The position numbers and the translations under genes were made by a program. The notes under the pieces are model-generated. The model saw nothing but the letters and a program-made list of their open reading frames with translations. It ran no database searches and had not been told where the DNA came from. A stretch of 64,000 nt of DNA from Mariniblastus fucicola (lineage in GTDB: Bacteria; Planctomycetota; Planctomycetia; Pirellulales; Pirellulaceae). Positions 26,228 through 35,479 of this stretch are shown in pieces (position 1 is the stretch's first letter; every line of letters begins with the position of its first letter). The stretch is from assembly GCF_008087665.1 (NCBI RefSeq), contig NZ_CP042912.1:5642001-5706000 (forward strand), in the 5' to 3' direction.

Positions 26228-27565
26228 ATGAACGGTGCTTTCCGAACAACTGCATTGATGGGCGTGCTGGCCGCGGCAACGATCGCGACGGCGATCTACT
26301 ACTATCCAATGCCCGCCGAAATTGTGGTCGACGCCAAGGTCAACCAGAATCTGTTTGAGACCTACGAAACGAATGACGTCCGTTCGATCTCGATTACACA
26401 GTTCAGCGATGAGTCGAATCGCCTGGAGCAGTTTCGCTTACGCCGCAAAGGTGAGCGTTGGGTAATTCCAAACGCGGGCGACTTTCCGGCGACACGTATC
26501 GCTCGAATCGGCGAAGTCGCCAAATCTTTGCTGGGTCGAAAGGTCCTTTCTTTGGCGACCGAAGACGAACAGGGACACGTCGAGTACGGAGTCGTTGATC
26601 CGACCGAAGCCGGAAATTCTCCCAACCGCTCGAGCCTTGGATTGCGAGTTGATTTGCAGGACCGAAACAAGGGTGACATCGCCAGCCTGATTATCGGCAA
26701 GGGAGTCGACGGCAGCAATGATGGCGTGCCGCGCTACTACGTTCGCGTCCCTGGCCAGCCAGCGGTCTACGAGCTGGAAGTTCCCAAAGGGATTTTCAGA
26801 ACCCGGTTTGAAGACTGGGTTGATCCAAACTTGATGGAGCTGCCGCCACCGGGATCTTCCGAAGTCTCTTTATCCGAAGTTGAAGTCGAACAGTATCGTC
26901 TGGATCCAGCCAAAATCGCAACGGCCGATCGTCAGGAGTTGTATCGAACGGAGTTTCAGATTGGCGATGCACAGCTGAAAAAACTCGTTTTTGAAACGTT
27001 TAAAGACGGAGAGTTCAACAAGCAGGAACTGACTGCGGGGCAGCAACAGGAAGTCGCCTCGACATTGGTTTCCCTGGGCAACATTCGCTTCATCGACGTT
27101 GTGGGAAAACCCAAAGCCGCAGCCAATTTGTTGCGTGATCCGGCGAAGAAAATGGACAAGGAGGCTTTCAAGCCACTGGAGCAATTCGGTTTCCGTATCG
27201 GAAAAGACGATGACTTCGAAGGGGCCAACGGCGAAGTTTCAGTCGTGACGTCTAACGGCGTCCGCGTCAGATTGCTGCTCGGTTCGATTGCGCAACGTGC
27301 CGACACGGAGAATCTTGATCTTCACTTCCATGGCATGCTGGTGGCGCAGCTGGAAGATTCCAGCTTCGAAAGCCCGACCAAACCCGAAGGCGTCGCAGAA
27401 GACTCCGAAGAGAACAAAGCGTACCTTCGCGCGATGGAAGAACTGGACCGGAAACGCAAATCCGCAAAGCTTCGAATTGCCGAACTGAATCGCAACTGGT
27501 CAAAGTGGATCTACGTGATTCCGGAATCGACCGTCAATGCCATCCGTCCCGACGTGACGCTGTAA
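26228..27565 (+). CDS. DUF4340 domain protein
   Basis: The 445-aa protein has one N-terminal membrane helix (about 6-22) and a large extracytoplasmic part. DUF4340 repeats are seen in FRLRRKGERWVIPNAGDFPA and the later LGLRVDLQDRNKGDIASLIIGK and FETFKDGEFN regions. DUF4340 proteins are regularly encoded after GldA/GldFG-type genes, as here (74-bp gap), and probably form part of the same envelope complex. A Lys/Glu-rich helix near 395-430 precedes the C-terminus. It is convergent with the zinc-ribbon gene. Confidence 0.82.
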   Translation: MNGAFRTTALMGVLAAATIATAIYYYPMPAEIVVDAKVNQNLFETYETNDVRSISITQFSDESNRLEQFRLRRKGERWVIPNAGDFPATRIARIGEVAKSLLGRKVLSLATEDEQGHVEYGVVDPTEAGNSPNRSSLGLRVDLQDRNKGDIASLIIGKGVDGSNDGVPRYYVRVPGQPAVYELEVPKGIFRTRFEDWVDPNLMELPPPGSSEVSLSEVEVEQYRLDPAKIATADRQELYRTEFQIGDAQLKKLVFETFKDGEFNKQELTAGQQQEVASTLVSLGNIRFIDVVGKPKAAANLLRDPAKKMDKEAFKPLEQFGFRIGKDDDFEGANGEVSVVTSNGVRVRLLLGSIAQRADTENLDLHFHGMLVAQLEDSSFESPTKPEGVAEDSEENKAYLRAMEELDRKRKSAKLRIAELNRNWSKWIYVIPESTVNAIRPDVTL

Positions 27566-27603
27566 GTCAACGAATCGCGACGGACAAGCCGACTCTGGTC
27601 GAT

Positions 27604-27921
27604 CTAGTCGTCCAACACGAAACGCTCTTCGAAGAACGATTCGGAGAGATCGAAGGATTGCGAAATCTGAAACTGATCTGGCATCTTGTTAACGATTTGC
27701 TCGGCCTTGCGACGAACTTTATCGTGAAATCCCGGCTTGCGTTTTTTCTGTTGAATGTAGCGAGTTGCAACCTCGAGGTTGTCCTGACGCAGGCATTCGT
27801 TCGAAAGGCAAACCGAAGCGACACGGTCTTCGTATGAGGTTGGCAGAGAGCGGCAGCTACCGCAAAGCTTGATGGCTGCGGACTTTTCCGCGCCGCAGTT
27901 AAAACATACAGCTTCAATCAT
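27604..27921 (-). CDS. Small zinc-ribbon-like protein
   Basis: The 105-aa protein starts with MIEAVCFNCGAEKSA and contains a second Cys pair in LCGSC; a further CLSNEC lies at about 38-43. The CxxC...CxxC spacing suggests a zinc ribbon, followed by a basic helical part (QQKKRKPGFHDKVRRKAEQ) and an acidic C-terminus. The family is not recognised. It is convergent with the DUF4340 gene with a 38-bp gap. Confidence 0.65.
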   Translation of the reverse strand: MIEAVCFNCGAEKSAAIKLCGSCRSLPTSYEDRVASVCLSNECLRQDNLEVATRYIQQKKRKPGFHDKVRRKAEQIVNKMPDQFQISQSFDLSESFFEERFVLDD

Positions 27922-28160
27922 GATAGGTCTCGACTTTAAAAGGGCAACGAAGGCTCAAATGAAACCTAGGTCATCACGAAAGCGCAGGCGCTCAAAATCG
28001 CACCTAAACGCAGCGGTAAAACCCGCAGTATTGGTAGACCACCACCGGGGTTTGGCCGCAAAACCGGTGCAAACGTGGTCGAGCGATGCAAGACGCCCGA
28101 ATGACGACATGTTCCTCGCGAGACTGTTTCAAGAGATGTGATCAGCCAGAGGAATCAAGA

Positions 28161-28598
28161 CTAAGTGCGACTGCCAAACACGAACCACGCGACAAGAATT
28201 CCGCGGGCTGTCCAGCTAACGGTTCGAATCCAGTTTGTATTGACGAGCCGGCGATGAACTACATCGTCAAAGGCAATGTTTAGCTTGCTGTGACACGGCA
28301 CTTGCAAGAAAGCCGTCGAAAGCCACGCAACGATCAACAGAATCAATGCGGTCCAAACCCACGCGACAGGTACGCCTTTGGGAACGAAGTTCAACAGCAG
28401 CATCGCGGTGACGATTTCGATTAGCATCGGCACGCCAACCACCGGCGTGATGTATCGCTCGTGCAACTGCTGATACGCCACATAGTTCTCCGCGGAAACT
28501 TTGGCGAACAACGGATAGTGAACGCATTGCACCATCCAGATCAGCCCGACCATGTACCAGGTGGAAAGCAGGTTCAGGCAAAGGACGAGATTGGCCAT
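28161..28598 (-). CDS. Small four-helix membrane protein
   Basis: The 145-aa protein has about four membrane segments: NLLSTWYMVGLIWMVQCVHYPLF, VVGVPMLIEIVTAMLLLNFV, WVWTALILLIVAWLSTAFL and VSWTARGILVAWFVF. Conserved-looking polar residues occur in CVHYP, HERYI and PCHSKL. I do not recognise its function, though similar small membrane proteins occur in planctomycetes and acidobacteria. It is downstream of the YhaM-like gene on the same strand with a 57-bp gap. Confidence 0.65.
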   Translation of the reverse strand: MANLVLCLNLLSTWYMVGLIWMVQCVHYPLFAKVSAENYVAYQQLHERYITPVVGVPMLIEIVTAMLLLNFVPKGVPVAWVWTALILLIVAWLSTAFLQVPCHSKLNIAFDDVVHRRLVNTNWIRTVSWTARGILVAWFVFGSRT

Positions 28599-28655
28599 GG
28601 CGGTTCAATTCCTGTTTGTCGACGACTTCATCGCAAAACCAGACCAGGGAATCTC

Positions 28656-29615
28656 CTACTTGCCTTTGTAGATCTTGCGACCGATCGAAGGGTGGTAAAC
28701 CGTCCATGCACTGTTCGGGTTAACGTCGTCTTCGATCAGCTGCTGAAAAGAATGCAGCTTTGCGTCCAGGCTGTCCAGATAATGCAGCGCGACCGCTTCC
28801 AGTGTCATCGGAACTTTCGGGCTGCCGAACTCCAGCGTTCCGTGATGCGACACGATCATGTGTCGAAGCTGATCCGCTATTTTGCCAGGGAACTCAGTGT
28901 CGGTCTGCTTTTCAACTTCCGCAATTTTCTCATCCAACATCACGACGCCCTGCACCATATGGCCAAGCAACTGCCCCTGATCGCTGTATCCGAGGTCAGG
29001 TGAATAAGTGAGCTCGCGAGTCTTTCCCAGGTCGTGAAGGAAAGCGCCGAACAGTAGCAGGTCCTGATCGAGTTCCGGATACCGTGGTGCCACCAAAAGC
29101 GAAACTTCCATCAGCGACAACATGTGATCGAGCAGTCCGCCATGGTAGGCGTGGTGATTCTTGACGCCGGCCGGAGCACGTTTGAGCGAACTCATGAAGT
29201 CTTCGTCAAGCAGAAAGCACTCCGCAAGATTACGCAGCGGTTCGCTGCTGATCGAACGCAGCATCTCTGCCAAACGGGCGACCATCGACTCCAGTTTCTG
29301 CGTCGAAAGCGTAATGAAGTCGGCTTCATCTACTTTCCCGTCCGACTTTTTGATTTCCCGGGCCAGCACCTGCATCGATCCGTTGTACACCTGAGCCGTG
29401 CCTTTGACGGTGACGTAGTCGCCATTCTCAAAGCAATCAAAGTGTTTTTGCTGGGCGTTCCACAGCATCGCAGTTAGCGATCCGGTCCGATCGCTGACTC
29501 GCAATTGCAGGTACAGATTGCCGTTGCGGTTGGTTCTGAGCTGCTTCTCACTGGCCAGAAAAACCTGATCAAGGTTTTCGCCGTCACCGAGTTCGTTGAC
29601 AAATCTTCGGGTCAT
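28656..29615 (-). CDS. 3'-5' exoribonuclease YhaM-like (OB-fold plus HD domain)
   Basis: The protein is about 319 aa. An N-terminal OB-fold (LYLQLRVSDRTGSLTAMLWN, about 30-95) binds nucleic acid. The HD domain then shows HHAYHGGLLDHMLSLMEV, LLLFGAFLHDLGKTRE and HMIVSHHG, the metal ligands of the YhaM family. This architecture fits the 3'-5' exoribonuclease YhaM/CbfA group. The open frame reaches 29666; the ATG at 29615 (MTRRFVNELG) gives the family's normal N-terminus, but no strong ribosome-binding site separates the options. Confidence 0.83.
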   Translation of the reverse strand: MTRRFVNELGDGENLDQVFLASEKQLRTNRNGNLYLQLRVSDRTGSLTAMLWNAQQKHFDCFENGDYVTVKGTAQVYNGSMQVLAREIKKSDGKVDEADFITLSTQKLESMVARLAEMLRSISSEPLRNLAECFLLDEDFMSSLKRAPAGVKNHHAYHGGLLDHMLSLMEVSLLVAPRYPELDQDLLLFGAFLHDLGKTRELTYSPDLGYSDQGQLLGHMVQGVVMLDEKIAEVEKQTDTEFPGKIADQLRHMIVSHHGTLEFGSPKVPMTLEAVALHYLDSLDAKLHSFQQLIEDDVNPNSAWTVYHPSIGRKIYKGK

Positions 29616-29897
29616 TTTTGCGTCACAGATGAAAGAAAACGTGGTTCGGGCTGGCATTCTAAGCATCGCGATTTTAACTCACAAGTGACACGCTGCGAGG
29701 ATTCCGGAAAGCCGGGAGTGCAACCGTCGTTATCGAACAAATAGCAGCCAGTCGCATCTATCCGACAGGAGAATGGCAAATGCGGGGATTGCTATTGGGA
29801 CCGAATTGTCTTCAATCCGGCTACCGGCCAGCTTCGCAAACGAATAAAATGCTGGCCCTTTTCAACATCTCAGCTTTCGCAGATCCAAACTCGGCTC

Positions 29898-31385
29898 ATG
29901 GCAAAAAACAAAACCGCGATCACCCCAACCCGCGAACAGGATTACCCGGAATGGTACCAACAGGTCGTCAAAGCTGCTGATCTTGCTGAAAACTCGCCCG
30001 TCCGCGGCTGCATGGTGATCAAGCCCTGGGGCTACGGCATCTGGGAAAACATGCAGCGTGACCTGGACAAAATGTTCAAGGACACTGGCCACGAGAACGC
30101 CTACTTCCCACTGTTCATTCCCAAAAGCTTTCTCGAAAAGGAAGCCGAACACGTCGAAGGTTTCGCCAAAGAATGTGCCGTCGTCACGCACCATCGACTT
30201 GAACCGGGACCCGACGGTGGGCTGGTTCCGGCCGGCAAACTGGAAGAACCGCTGATCGTGCGGCCGACCAGTGAGATGATCATCGGTTCGATGTTCGCCA
30301 AGTGGGTTCAGTCCTATCGTGATCTGCCGCTGAAGATCAACCAGTGGGCCAACGTCGTTCGCTGGGAATTGCGAACACGACTGTTTCTCCGCACCGCTGA
30401 GTTTCTTTGGCAGGAAGGCCACACCGCGCATGCCACAAAGGAAGAGGCTCTTGAAGAAACACGTTTGATGCTGGACGTGTACGCGGATTTTGCTGAAAAC
30501 TTTATGGCGATGCCGGTTATCAAGGGCGAAAAAACAGAAGGCGAACGATTCCCCGGCGCCGAGATGACGCTGTCCATCGAAGCCATGATGCAGGATCGCA
30601 AAGCGTTGCAGGCCGGCACGTCACACTTTCTTGGTCAGAACTTTGCCAAGGCTCAAGAGATTTCGTTCCAGGATTCCGAAGGCGGCGAGTCGCACGCGTG
30701 GACGACGTCGTGGGGTGTTTCCACACGTCTGGTCGGAGCACTTATCATGACTCACAGCGATGACGATGGCCTGGTCCTGCCGCCGAAACTTGCGCCCAAG
30801 CACGTCGTGATCATTCCGGTCCTCAAGGGAGACGACACAGAGCAGAAAGTGCTGGACTACTGCGAGTCCCTCCGCAGCGAGATCCGCGAGTTACAGTATG
30901 CGGGACGGCCAATTGAATGCTGGATCGACAAACGCGATGTTCGAGGCAAAAAGTGGGATCACGTAAAAAAAGGCGTTCCGATTCGCCTGGAAGTCGGCCC
31001 TCGCGACATCGAAAACGATGGCGTGTTCATGGCTCGCCGCGATCAGCCGAAAGCCAGCGGCGTGTCGCGTTCGGAACTGCTGGAAACGCTGCCCGATGTT
31101 TTGCAACAGATGCAGGATGGGCTGTTTGAGCGAGCGTTGCAAATGCAAAAGGACAACACGAAAGAGTTCGACAACCTGGACGATTTCAAGAAGTATTTCG
31201 AAGGCGACAAGCCCTCCGGGTTCGCGCTTTGCCACTTCACCGACGTGCCGGAGATGGAAGAGATTCTCAAGCCGCTCAAGGTCACGCCGAGATGCATTCC
31301 GCTGGCGGACAACGATACGCCAGGCAAATGTATCTTCACCGGCGCGGACACGAACAAGCGCGCGATATTTGCGAAAGCGTATTGA
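29898..31385 (+). CDS. proS: Proline--tRNA ligase, archaeal/eukaryotic type (ProS type 3)
   Basis: The 495-aa class II synthetase charges tRNA-Pro. Motif 1 is around YFPLFIPKSFL. Motif 2 includes ANVVRWELRTRLFLRTAEFLWQEGHTAHAT. Motif 3 lies after GGESHAWTTSWGVSTRLVGALIMTHSDDDGL. An anticodon-binding domain (HVVIIPVLKGDD onward) and a C-terminal zinc-like domain follow, ending in KAY, the usual C-terminal Tyr of this type. The editing insertion of the bacterial long type is absent. The DUF4416 gene begins 3 bp after its stop codon, so the two are probably co-expressed. Confidence 0.94.
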   Translation: MAKNKTAITPTREQDYPEWYQQVVKAADLAENSPVRGCMVIKPWGYGIWENMQRDLDKMFKDTGHENAYFPLFIPKSFLEKEAEHVEGFAKECAVVTHHRLEPGPDGGLVPAGKLEEPLIVRPTSEMIIGSMFAKWVQSYRDLPLKINQWANVVRWELRTRLFLRTAEFLWQEGHTAHATKEEALEETRLMLDVYADFAENFMAMPVIKGEKTEGERFPGAEMTLSIEAMMQDRKALQAGTSHFLGQNFAKAQEISFQDSEGGESHAWTTSWGVSTRLVGALIMTHSDDDGLVLPPKLAPKHVVIIPVLKGDDTEQKVLDYCESLRSEIRELQYAGRPIECWIDKRDVRGKKWDHVKKGVPIRLEVGPRDIENDGVFMARRDQPKASGVSRSELLETLPDVLQQMQDGLFERALQMQKDNTKEFDNLDDFKKYFEGDKPSGFALCHFTDVPEMEEILKPLKVTPRCIPLADNDTPGKCIFTGADTNKRAIFAKAY

Positions 31386-31388
31386 TCG

Positions 31389-31946
31389 ATGGGCGAAATC
31401 CGCGAATTTCGCCCCGTGCTTCGCGTGATGGCGGTTTCCAGTCGCCACGACGAAGCGTTTGATTGGACGATCGAAAAAGCAGTCCAACACTGGGGCCCGC
31501 TGGAAATCGCCAGCCCTCCCTTCGATTTTTCGGAAACCGGCTATTACCAGAAAACAATGGGCGAGGGGCTGAAAAAGCAACTGCTCGCGTTCACGGACTT
31601 GATTCCTCAAGACGAAGTGGTCGAATCAAAACTGGATTCGAATCAATGGGAAGAGGAATTCAAATCGCTTCGTTTCTGGGATGAGCCACGTCCGATCAAT
31701 CTCGATCCGGGCTATATCACCGAAGCCAAACTGGTCCTCGCGACGACCAAGGATCGCGACCATCGGATCTACCTTCGCAAAGGCATTTTTGCAGAGGTGA
31801 CTTTGTTTTATCAGGACCTTCGCTGGCAAAGCAGTCGTTGGACGTATCCGGATTACGAGCGGGATGACTTCCACGTGTTCTTCGATCAGTGTCGCGACTG
31901 GTTGCGGGATCGCTATGCAGAGATGGCCAGCGAACAGGATGACTGA
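31389..31946 (+). CDS. DUF4416 family protein
   Basis: The 185-aa protein matches DUF4416 by FDFSETGYYQKTMGEGLKKQ, NLDPGYITEAKLVLATTKDR, HRIYLRKGIFAEVTLFYQD and WTYPDYERDD. The biochemical role of the family is unknown. It starts 3 bp after proS. The gene is followed by the terminator of the opposite-strand FHA-like gene. Confidence 0.83.
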   Translation: MGEIREFRPVLRVMAVSSRHDEAFDWTIEKAVQHWGPLEIASPPFDFSETGYYQKTMGEGLKKQLLAFTDLIPQDEVVESKLDSNQWEEEFKSLRFWDEPRPINLDPGYITEAKLVLATTKDRDHRIYLRKGIFAEVTLFYQDLRWQSSRWTYPDYERDDFHVFFDQCRDWLRDRYAEMASEQDD

Positions 31947-31994
31947 ATCGATTCTGTTTCGATTCGTGTTGCCAGCCAACCTCGCACCAAGCGC

Positions 31995-32036
31995 AAAAAA
32001 GCCCGGCCAACATTCTTGCAAATGAAGACCGGGCTT
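31995..32036 (-). terminator. Rho-independent terminator of the FHA-like gene
   Basis: On the minus strand AAGCCCGG and CCGGGCTT form an 8-bp stem around a loop of about 22 nt, followed by a run of six U's. It lies 27 bp after the stop of the FHA-like gene. Confidence 0.8.
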
Positions 32037-32062
32037 CGACAAGGTAATCGAAAATATTTTGG

Positions 32063-34369
32063 TCAGGCGTTTACCTGAGGAGTTTCAGCAACCGGAATTG
32101 TTTTGGCGACGGTTTTCGGCAATGCGTCTTTTCGCAGGAAGCACAGAATGATGCACATCACGGCCACGAACAGGAATACTCCGGCAGGAATCATCAAGCC
32201 AAACGTAAATGCGATTCCGGCAAAGATCAGGGAAACCAGACAAGCGATCACTTTGATCAGAATGCTCTCTTTTTGAGCTTTACGAGTGCTTTGGCGAATG
32301 GCCGATCGGCTACTCGAGTTAGCGATTTCCCGAAGCGTGTCGTAGTTCTCTGGACGCGAAGCCTTGTGCGTTGGCACGAACTCTTCAGCGGAAAGTACGC
32401 CTGGAACAACCGGTGCTTCGACAACCGGTTCGGGAGTTGCTTCTGTCTCAGTTCCCGTCTGGATTGCTGGCTCAGGTTCGGGTTTGGCTCGATTCAACAG
32501 ACGGTTCATGTATGCCTGAATATCATCTTCTGCATTGCCACCAGTCGTCGCCGCCGTCGGTTCGACAGCAGTTTGGCTCTTTCCCGCCGCAGCATTTTGC
32601 ATGTTTGCGAACACTGGGGTCGCAGGAACGTTTTGCGGTGCTGCTGGAGTCGGTTCTGGTTTCGGCGCGAAAACCGGAACGGCGTGCGTTGTCTCCGCTT
32701 CTTCAGAACCGGGAACGGCCATGCCCATCGACCCAAGAATGTCGGCAACGCTTTGTGACTTTGGCGCGTCATCTTTTTCAGCAGCCGGAGCAGCGACGGT
32801 CTCGGCAGCAACCGGCGCGGCAAGCTCGACAGGATCGGCTGGCTCAACGGGAACGGCAGCTTGAATTTCCGAAGCGGCGGACGCCTCAGGCTTACCCTGA
32901 ATCGCTCGCATCGCATCTTCGAACATGTTCGAGATCGAGTCGGTTTCCTTTCGCCCGACTGGAGCGACGGTATCCGGCGGTTCAACTGGTTCAATCTGTG
33001 GCACGACAGCTGGTACTGCTGCAACAGGTTCAATCTGCGTCGCGACAGTTTCGGGCGTGACCAGGCCCGATGTGAGCGCAGTGGGTGCCGGGCTTTCGTT
33101 TTCCAGCGACGATACAAGGTCGTTCAACTGATTTCGCAAATCGTCCGGCAAGTCCGAAAGTGGATCCGCAGCACTTGTGACCGGAGATTCTGTTGGAGCC
33201 GTGGGAGCAATCGATGCTGCAGAATCTTCCACGACCTCTTGCGGAGTTTCGACAGCCGCGAGGATGGCTGGAGCAACTTCTACCGCGGACGAGTTCTCAG
33301 CAGCGGGTGAAACGTTGGCAGCAGCTTCAGCCGAAGCAGAGATTGGTGGCGTTGCCGTTTCCATGTTGGCAGGCGTTTGCACTGGCTCCGTTGGTACCAC
33401 TGGTACCGCCGCAGTTGCTGGCTCCGCTGAGTCGGTCGACGGCGTTGTCGCGAAGATGGACTCAAGTTCTTTTCGCAGGTTCGCGGCCTCATCCATCACG
33501 CTGGCGTGCGATTCCAGGACCGGGTCTGGCTCCGCAGCAGTGCTCACTGGAACGTTTTCCACGGTATTCGATTCGACCAGTGGTTCGCTGATTTGGACTG
33601 GCTGCGTCGGGACAGTTTCAACCGGAGTCATCTCAATCGAGTCCGAGTTGGATTCAACATTAGGACAAGCGATGCTTCCGACACTTGTCACGCCAAGCCG
33701 TGCGAAGATGGATTCGAGTTCGCTAGTTTGAGAATTGTCTTCAACGGCTGAGCTAGCTGCGACTGGAACTTCCTCCGATTCCGACTGCGGCCCCGGCGTG
33801 GATACGGGCGGTGCCAGAACTGAAGCAGGCTGGCTCGGCAACGTCGGTACTGGCGTCGCGGTTTCTGTTTGAGCAATCTCAGGTTGAACCATCGCGCTGG
33901 TCTTGCTGATGTCGTTGTCGCTGATGCCAGTGGAGATTGGACCAGGCAAACTTTCATCAGCCGAAACGGGAATCGCTTCTGCCGCGGTAGCCTCGGTGTT
34001 TTGTGAAACCTGGCTGTCAGGCTCTCGGCCCAGTGCGGCAAGTTGCTGGTCGATCTCCGCAGCCGATCGCGAGCGAATTGGCATAACGGGTCTGAGAAGA
34101 TTCGCCTCTTTGACCTCGATGCGCGATGCACACGGGAGCTCAATTTGATCTCCGGCGTTTAGCCATTTCGCTGCGGTTGGCTCGCCGTTGACGAGGATGC
34201 TGTCCACGCAGCTTCGAAGAGCTGTGCCGTTGGGACCGTTGTAGATCGCGCAGCAATCGATCTTTTGGTCGTTGTAGACTGTTCGAATCAGGCACTTGTC
34301 ATCACGGATCGTAATCGGTGATGGATCGCCCAATCGATGCAGAACAACTTTGAGTTTTGAATCGTTCAT
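32063..34369 (-). CDS. FHA-like protein with long disordered region and C-terminal membrane hairpin
   Basis: The protein is about 768 aa, starting at MNDSKLKVV. Residues about 1-95 look like a divergent FHA domain (ITIRDDKCLIRT..., SILVNGEPTAAKWLNAGDQIELP). Residues about 110-690 are low complexity, dominated by A, P, V, E, T and S. Short helical motifs recur in it, such as SELESIFARLG, LRKELESIFATTP, VADILGSMGMA and DDIQAYMNRLLNR. Two hydrophobic helices near the C-terminus (IKVIACLVSLIFAGIAFTFG and IPAGVFLFVAVMCIILCFL) anchor it in the membrane. FHA domains read phospho-Thr, so it may be a membrane receptor for a Ser/Thr kinase like the one at 52.7 kb; this is inference. An in-frame upstream extension to 34513 is not used. 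Confidence 0.72.
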   Translation of the reverse strand: MNDSKLKVVLHRLGDPSPITIRDDKCLIRTVYNDQKIDCCAIYNGPNGTALRSCVDSILVNGEPTAAKWLNAGDQIELPCASRIEVKEANLLRPVMPIRSRSAAEIDQQLAALGREPDSQVSQNTEATAAEAIPVSADESLPGPISTGISDNDISKTSAMVQPEIAQTETATPVPTLPSQPASVLAPPVSTPGPQSESEEVPVAASSAVEDNSQTSELESIFARLGVTSVGSIACPNVESNSDSIEMTPVETVPTQPVQISEPLVESNTVENVPVSTAAEPDPVLESHASVMDEAANLRKELESIFATTPSTDSAEPATAAVPVVPTEPVQTPANMETATPPISASAEAAANVSPAAENSSAVEVAPAILAAVETPQEVVEDSAASIAPTAPTESPVTSAADPLSDLPDDLRNQLNDLVSSLENESPAPTALTSGLVTPETVATQIEPVAAVPAVVPQIEPVEPPDTVAPVGRKETDSISNMFEDAMRAIQGKPEASAASEIQAAVPVEPADPVELAAPVAAETVAAPAAEKDDAPKSQSVADILGSMGMAVPGSEEAETTHAVPVFAPKPEPTPAAPQNVPATPVFANMQNAAAGKSQTAVEPTAATTGGNAEDDIQAYMNRLLNRAKPEPEPAIQTGTETEATPEPVVEAPVVPGVLSAEEFVPTHKASRPENYDTLREIANSSSRSAIRQSTRKAQKESILIKVIACLVSLIFAGIAFTFGLMIPAGVFLFVAVMCIILCFLRKDALPKTVAKTIPVAETPQVNA

Positions 34370-34939
34370 AGTAGTAACGCCATTGTTAACCTTGTCATTG
34401 CGTCTGGCTTTTTCGGGCCAAGCACGTTGATGTAGCTTTTGATAATCACCGGTGCAAACTTTTGTTACACATTTGCACAGGATGGGTTGGATTCGGCGAC
34501 ACAACCGGAACAACCGGTACTAACTGGCGCTGCAGCGGCCATTTTTTCTCGCATGGCATGCAGAATCTGTCGCGAGCTAAAGAATTGGCATCGGGCAAAA
34601 GTTCTTCTTGTGAAATCGCCCGATCTGAGACGTTGGACTTTTCACACAGCAGTCTTCTCACCCGCCCACATGTTCGCCCCGACGTGTTGTCTCATCCACA
34701 TGCCCATCTCACTCGCTCGACGAAACTGCTATCGATTTCGCGGCTACGCAGTCCTGTCCCCGCGGTTCGACGAAAATCAAATCGATGCCCGGATTCCTGA
34801 AACGTTTTGACAAAACTCTTTGTAAAGTTTGCCTGTTCCGGATTTTTAATAAAAAACGATTCTCCATTTAGCTGCGTACTATGGTTTCCGGAGTCCTCAT
34901 GGGGCCTGTCCAATAACCTGCCCGTTTGGGAGTTTAGGC
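34370..34939. other. Intergenic region without a supported gene
   Basis: About 570 bp lie between the divergent FHA-like and DksA-type genes. The plus-strand ORFs of 112 and 123 codons here overlap one another in different frames and have biased, unrecognisable sequences. An AT-rich stretch at about 34801-34860, with TTGACA at 34807-34812, could be part of the DksA-type promoter, but no -10 box lies at a proper distance. Confidence 0.5.
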
Positions 34940-35377
34940 GTGAAAAGAAAAGAGTTCATCGAAACCGTCAGGCGTCAGCTCATCCAGCGTCGCGCCGAAC
35001 TGCTCGACGACGTTTCGGGTGATGAGAGCCTGCTGAATTCGCTCCACATTAGTTCCGAGCCCGGCGATTCAGCTGACCATGCAACAGACAATGTGGCGGG
35101 AGAAATTTCGGCTCAACTGGCCGACGTCGAATTTCGCGAGATTGCGAACATCGACAATGCACTTTGCCGTATCAGCGACCAAACCTACGGAATTTGCGAG
35201 GGATGTCGCAAGAACATCCCACTGAATCGGCTGCGGGCAATTCTTCACGCGAGCTTTTGCATTGGCTGCAAGCGACTTGCTGAAGAGCACGATATCGAGA
35301 GCGGATCAGACACTGATTGGTCCGCAATTCTCGGAACAGATGGTTCCTTTTCAGGCCCAGACGCGAGCGTTTCCTGA
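34940..35377 (+). CDS. TraR/DksA-type zinc finger protein
   Basis: The 145-aa protein has a C4 zinc finger of the DksA/TraR type: CEGC (Cys86, Cys89) and CIGC (Cys107, Cys110), with YGICEGCRKNIPLNRLRAI between them. An N-terminal helical pair (about 1-75) could be the RNA-polymerase secondary-channel coiled coil, though the DksA-like acidic tip is not clear. The start is a GTG at 34940. It lies about 100 bp before the HtrA-like protease gene, on the same strand. Confidence 0.8.
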   Translation: MKRKEFIETVRRQLIQRRAELLDDVSGDESLLNSLHISSEPGDSADHATDNVAGEISAQLADVEFREIANIDNALCRISDQTYGICEGCRKNIPLNRLRAILHASFCIGCKRLAEEHDIESGSDTDWSAILGTDGSFSGPDASVS

Positions 35378-35479
35378 TTGGCACAACCCTACGCTGCCAA
35401 AAACAAATACTACGATTTCATTCCTTAATGCTCGAAAATTGCCGATCCATTCGCTATTCTCGACCCTGCGAACTTTAAT

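Noticed and set aside
33177-33731. Ser/Thr/Ala-rich 184-codon ORF
   Set aside because: It is antisense to the low-complexity part of the FHA-like gene, whose skewed composition produces long open frames.
34439-34810. 123-codon ORF in the gap before the DksA-type gene
   Set aside because: It overlaps other open frames, has no recognised sequence features and shows no ribosome-binding site.
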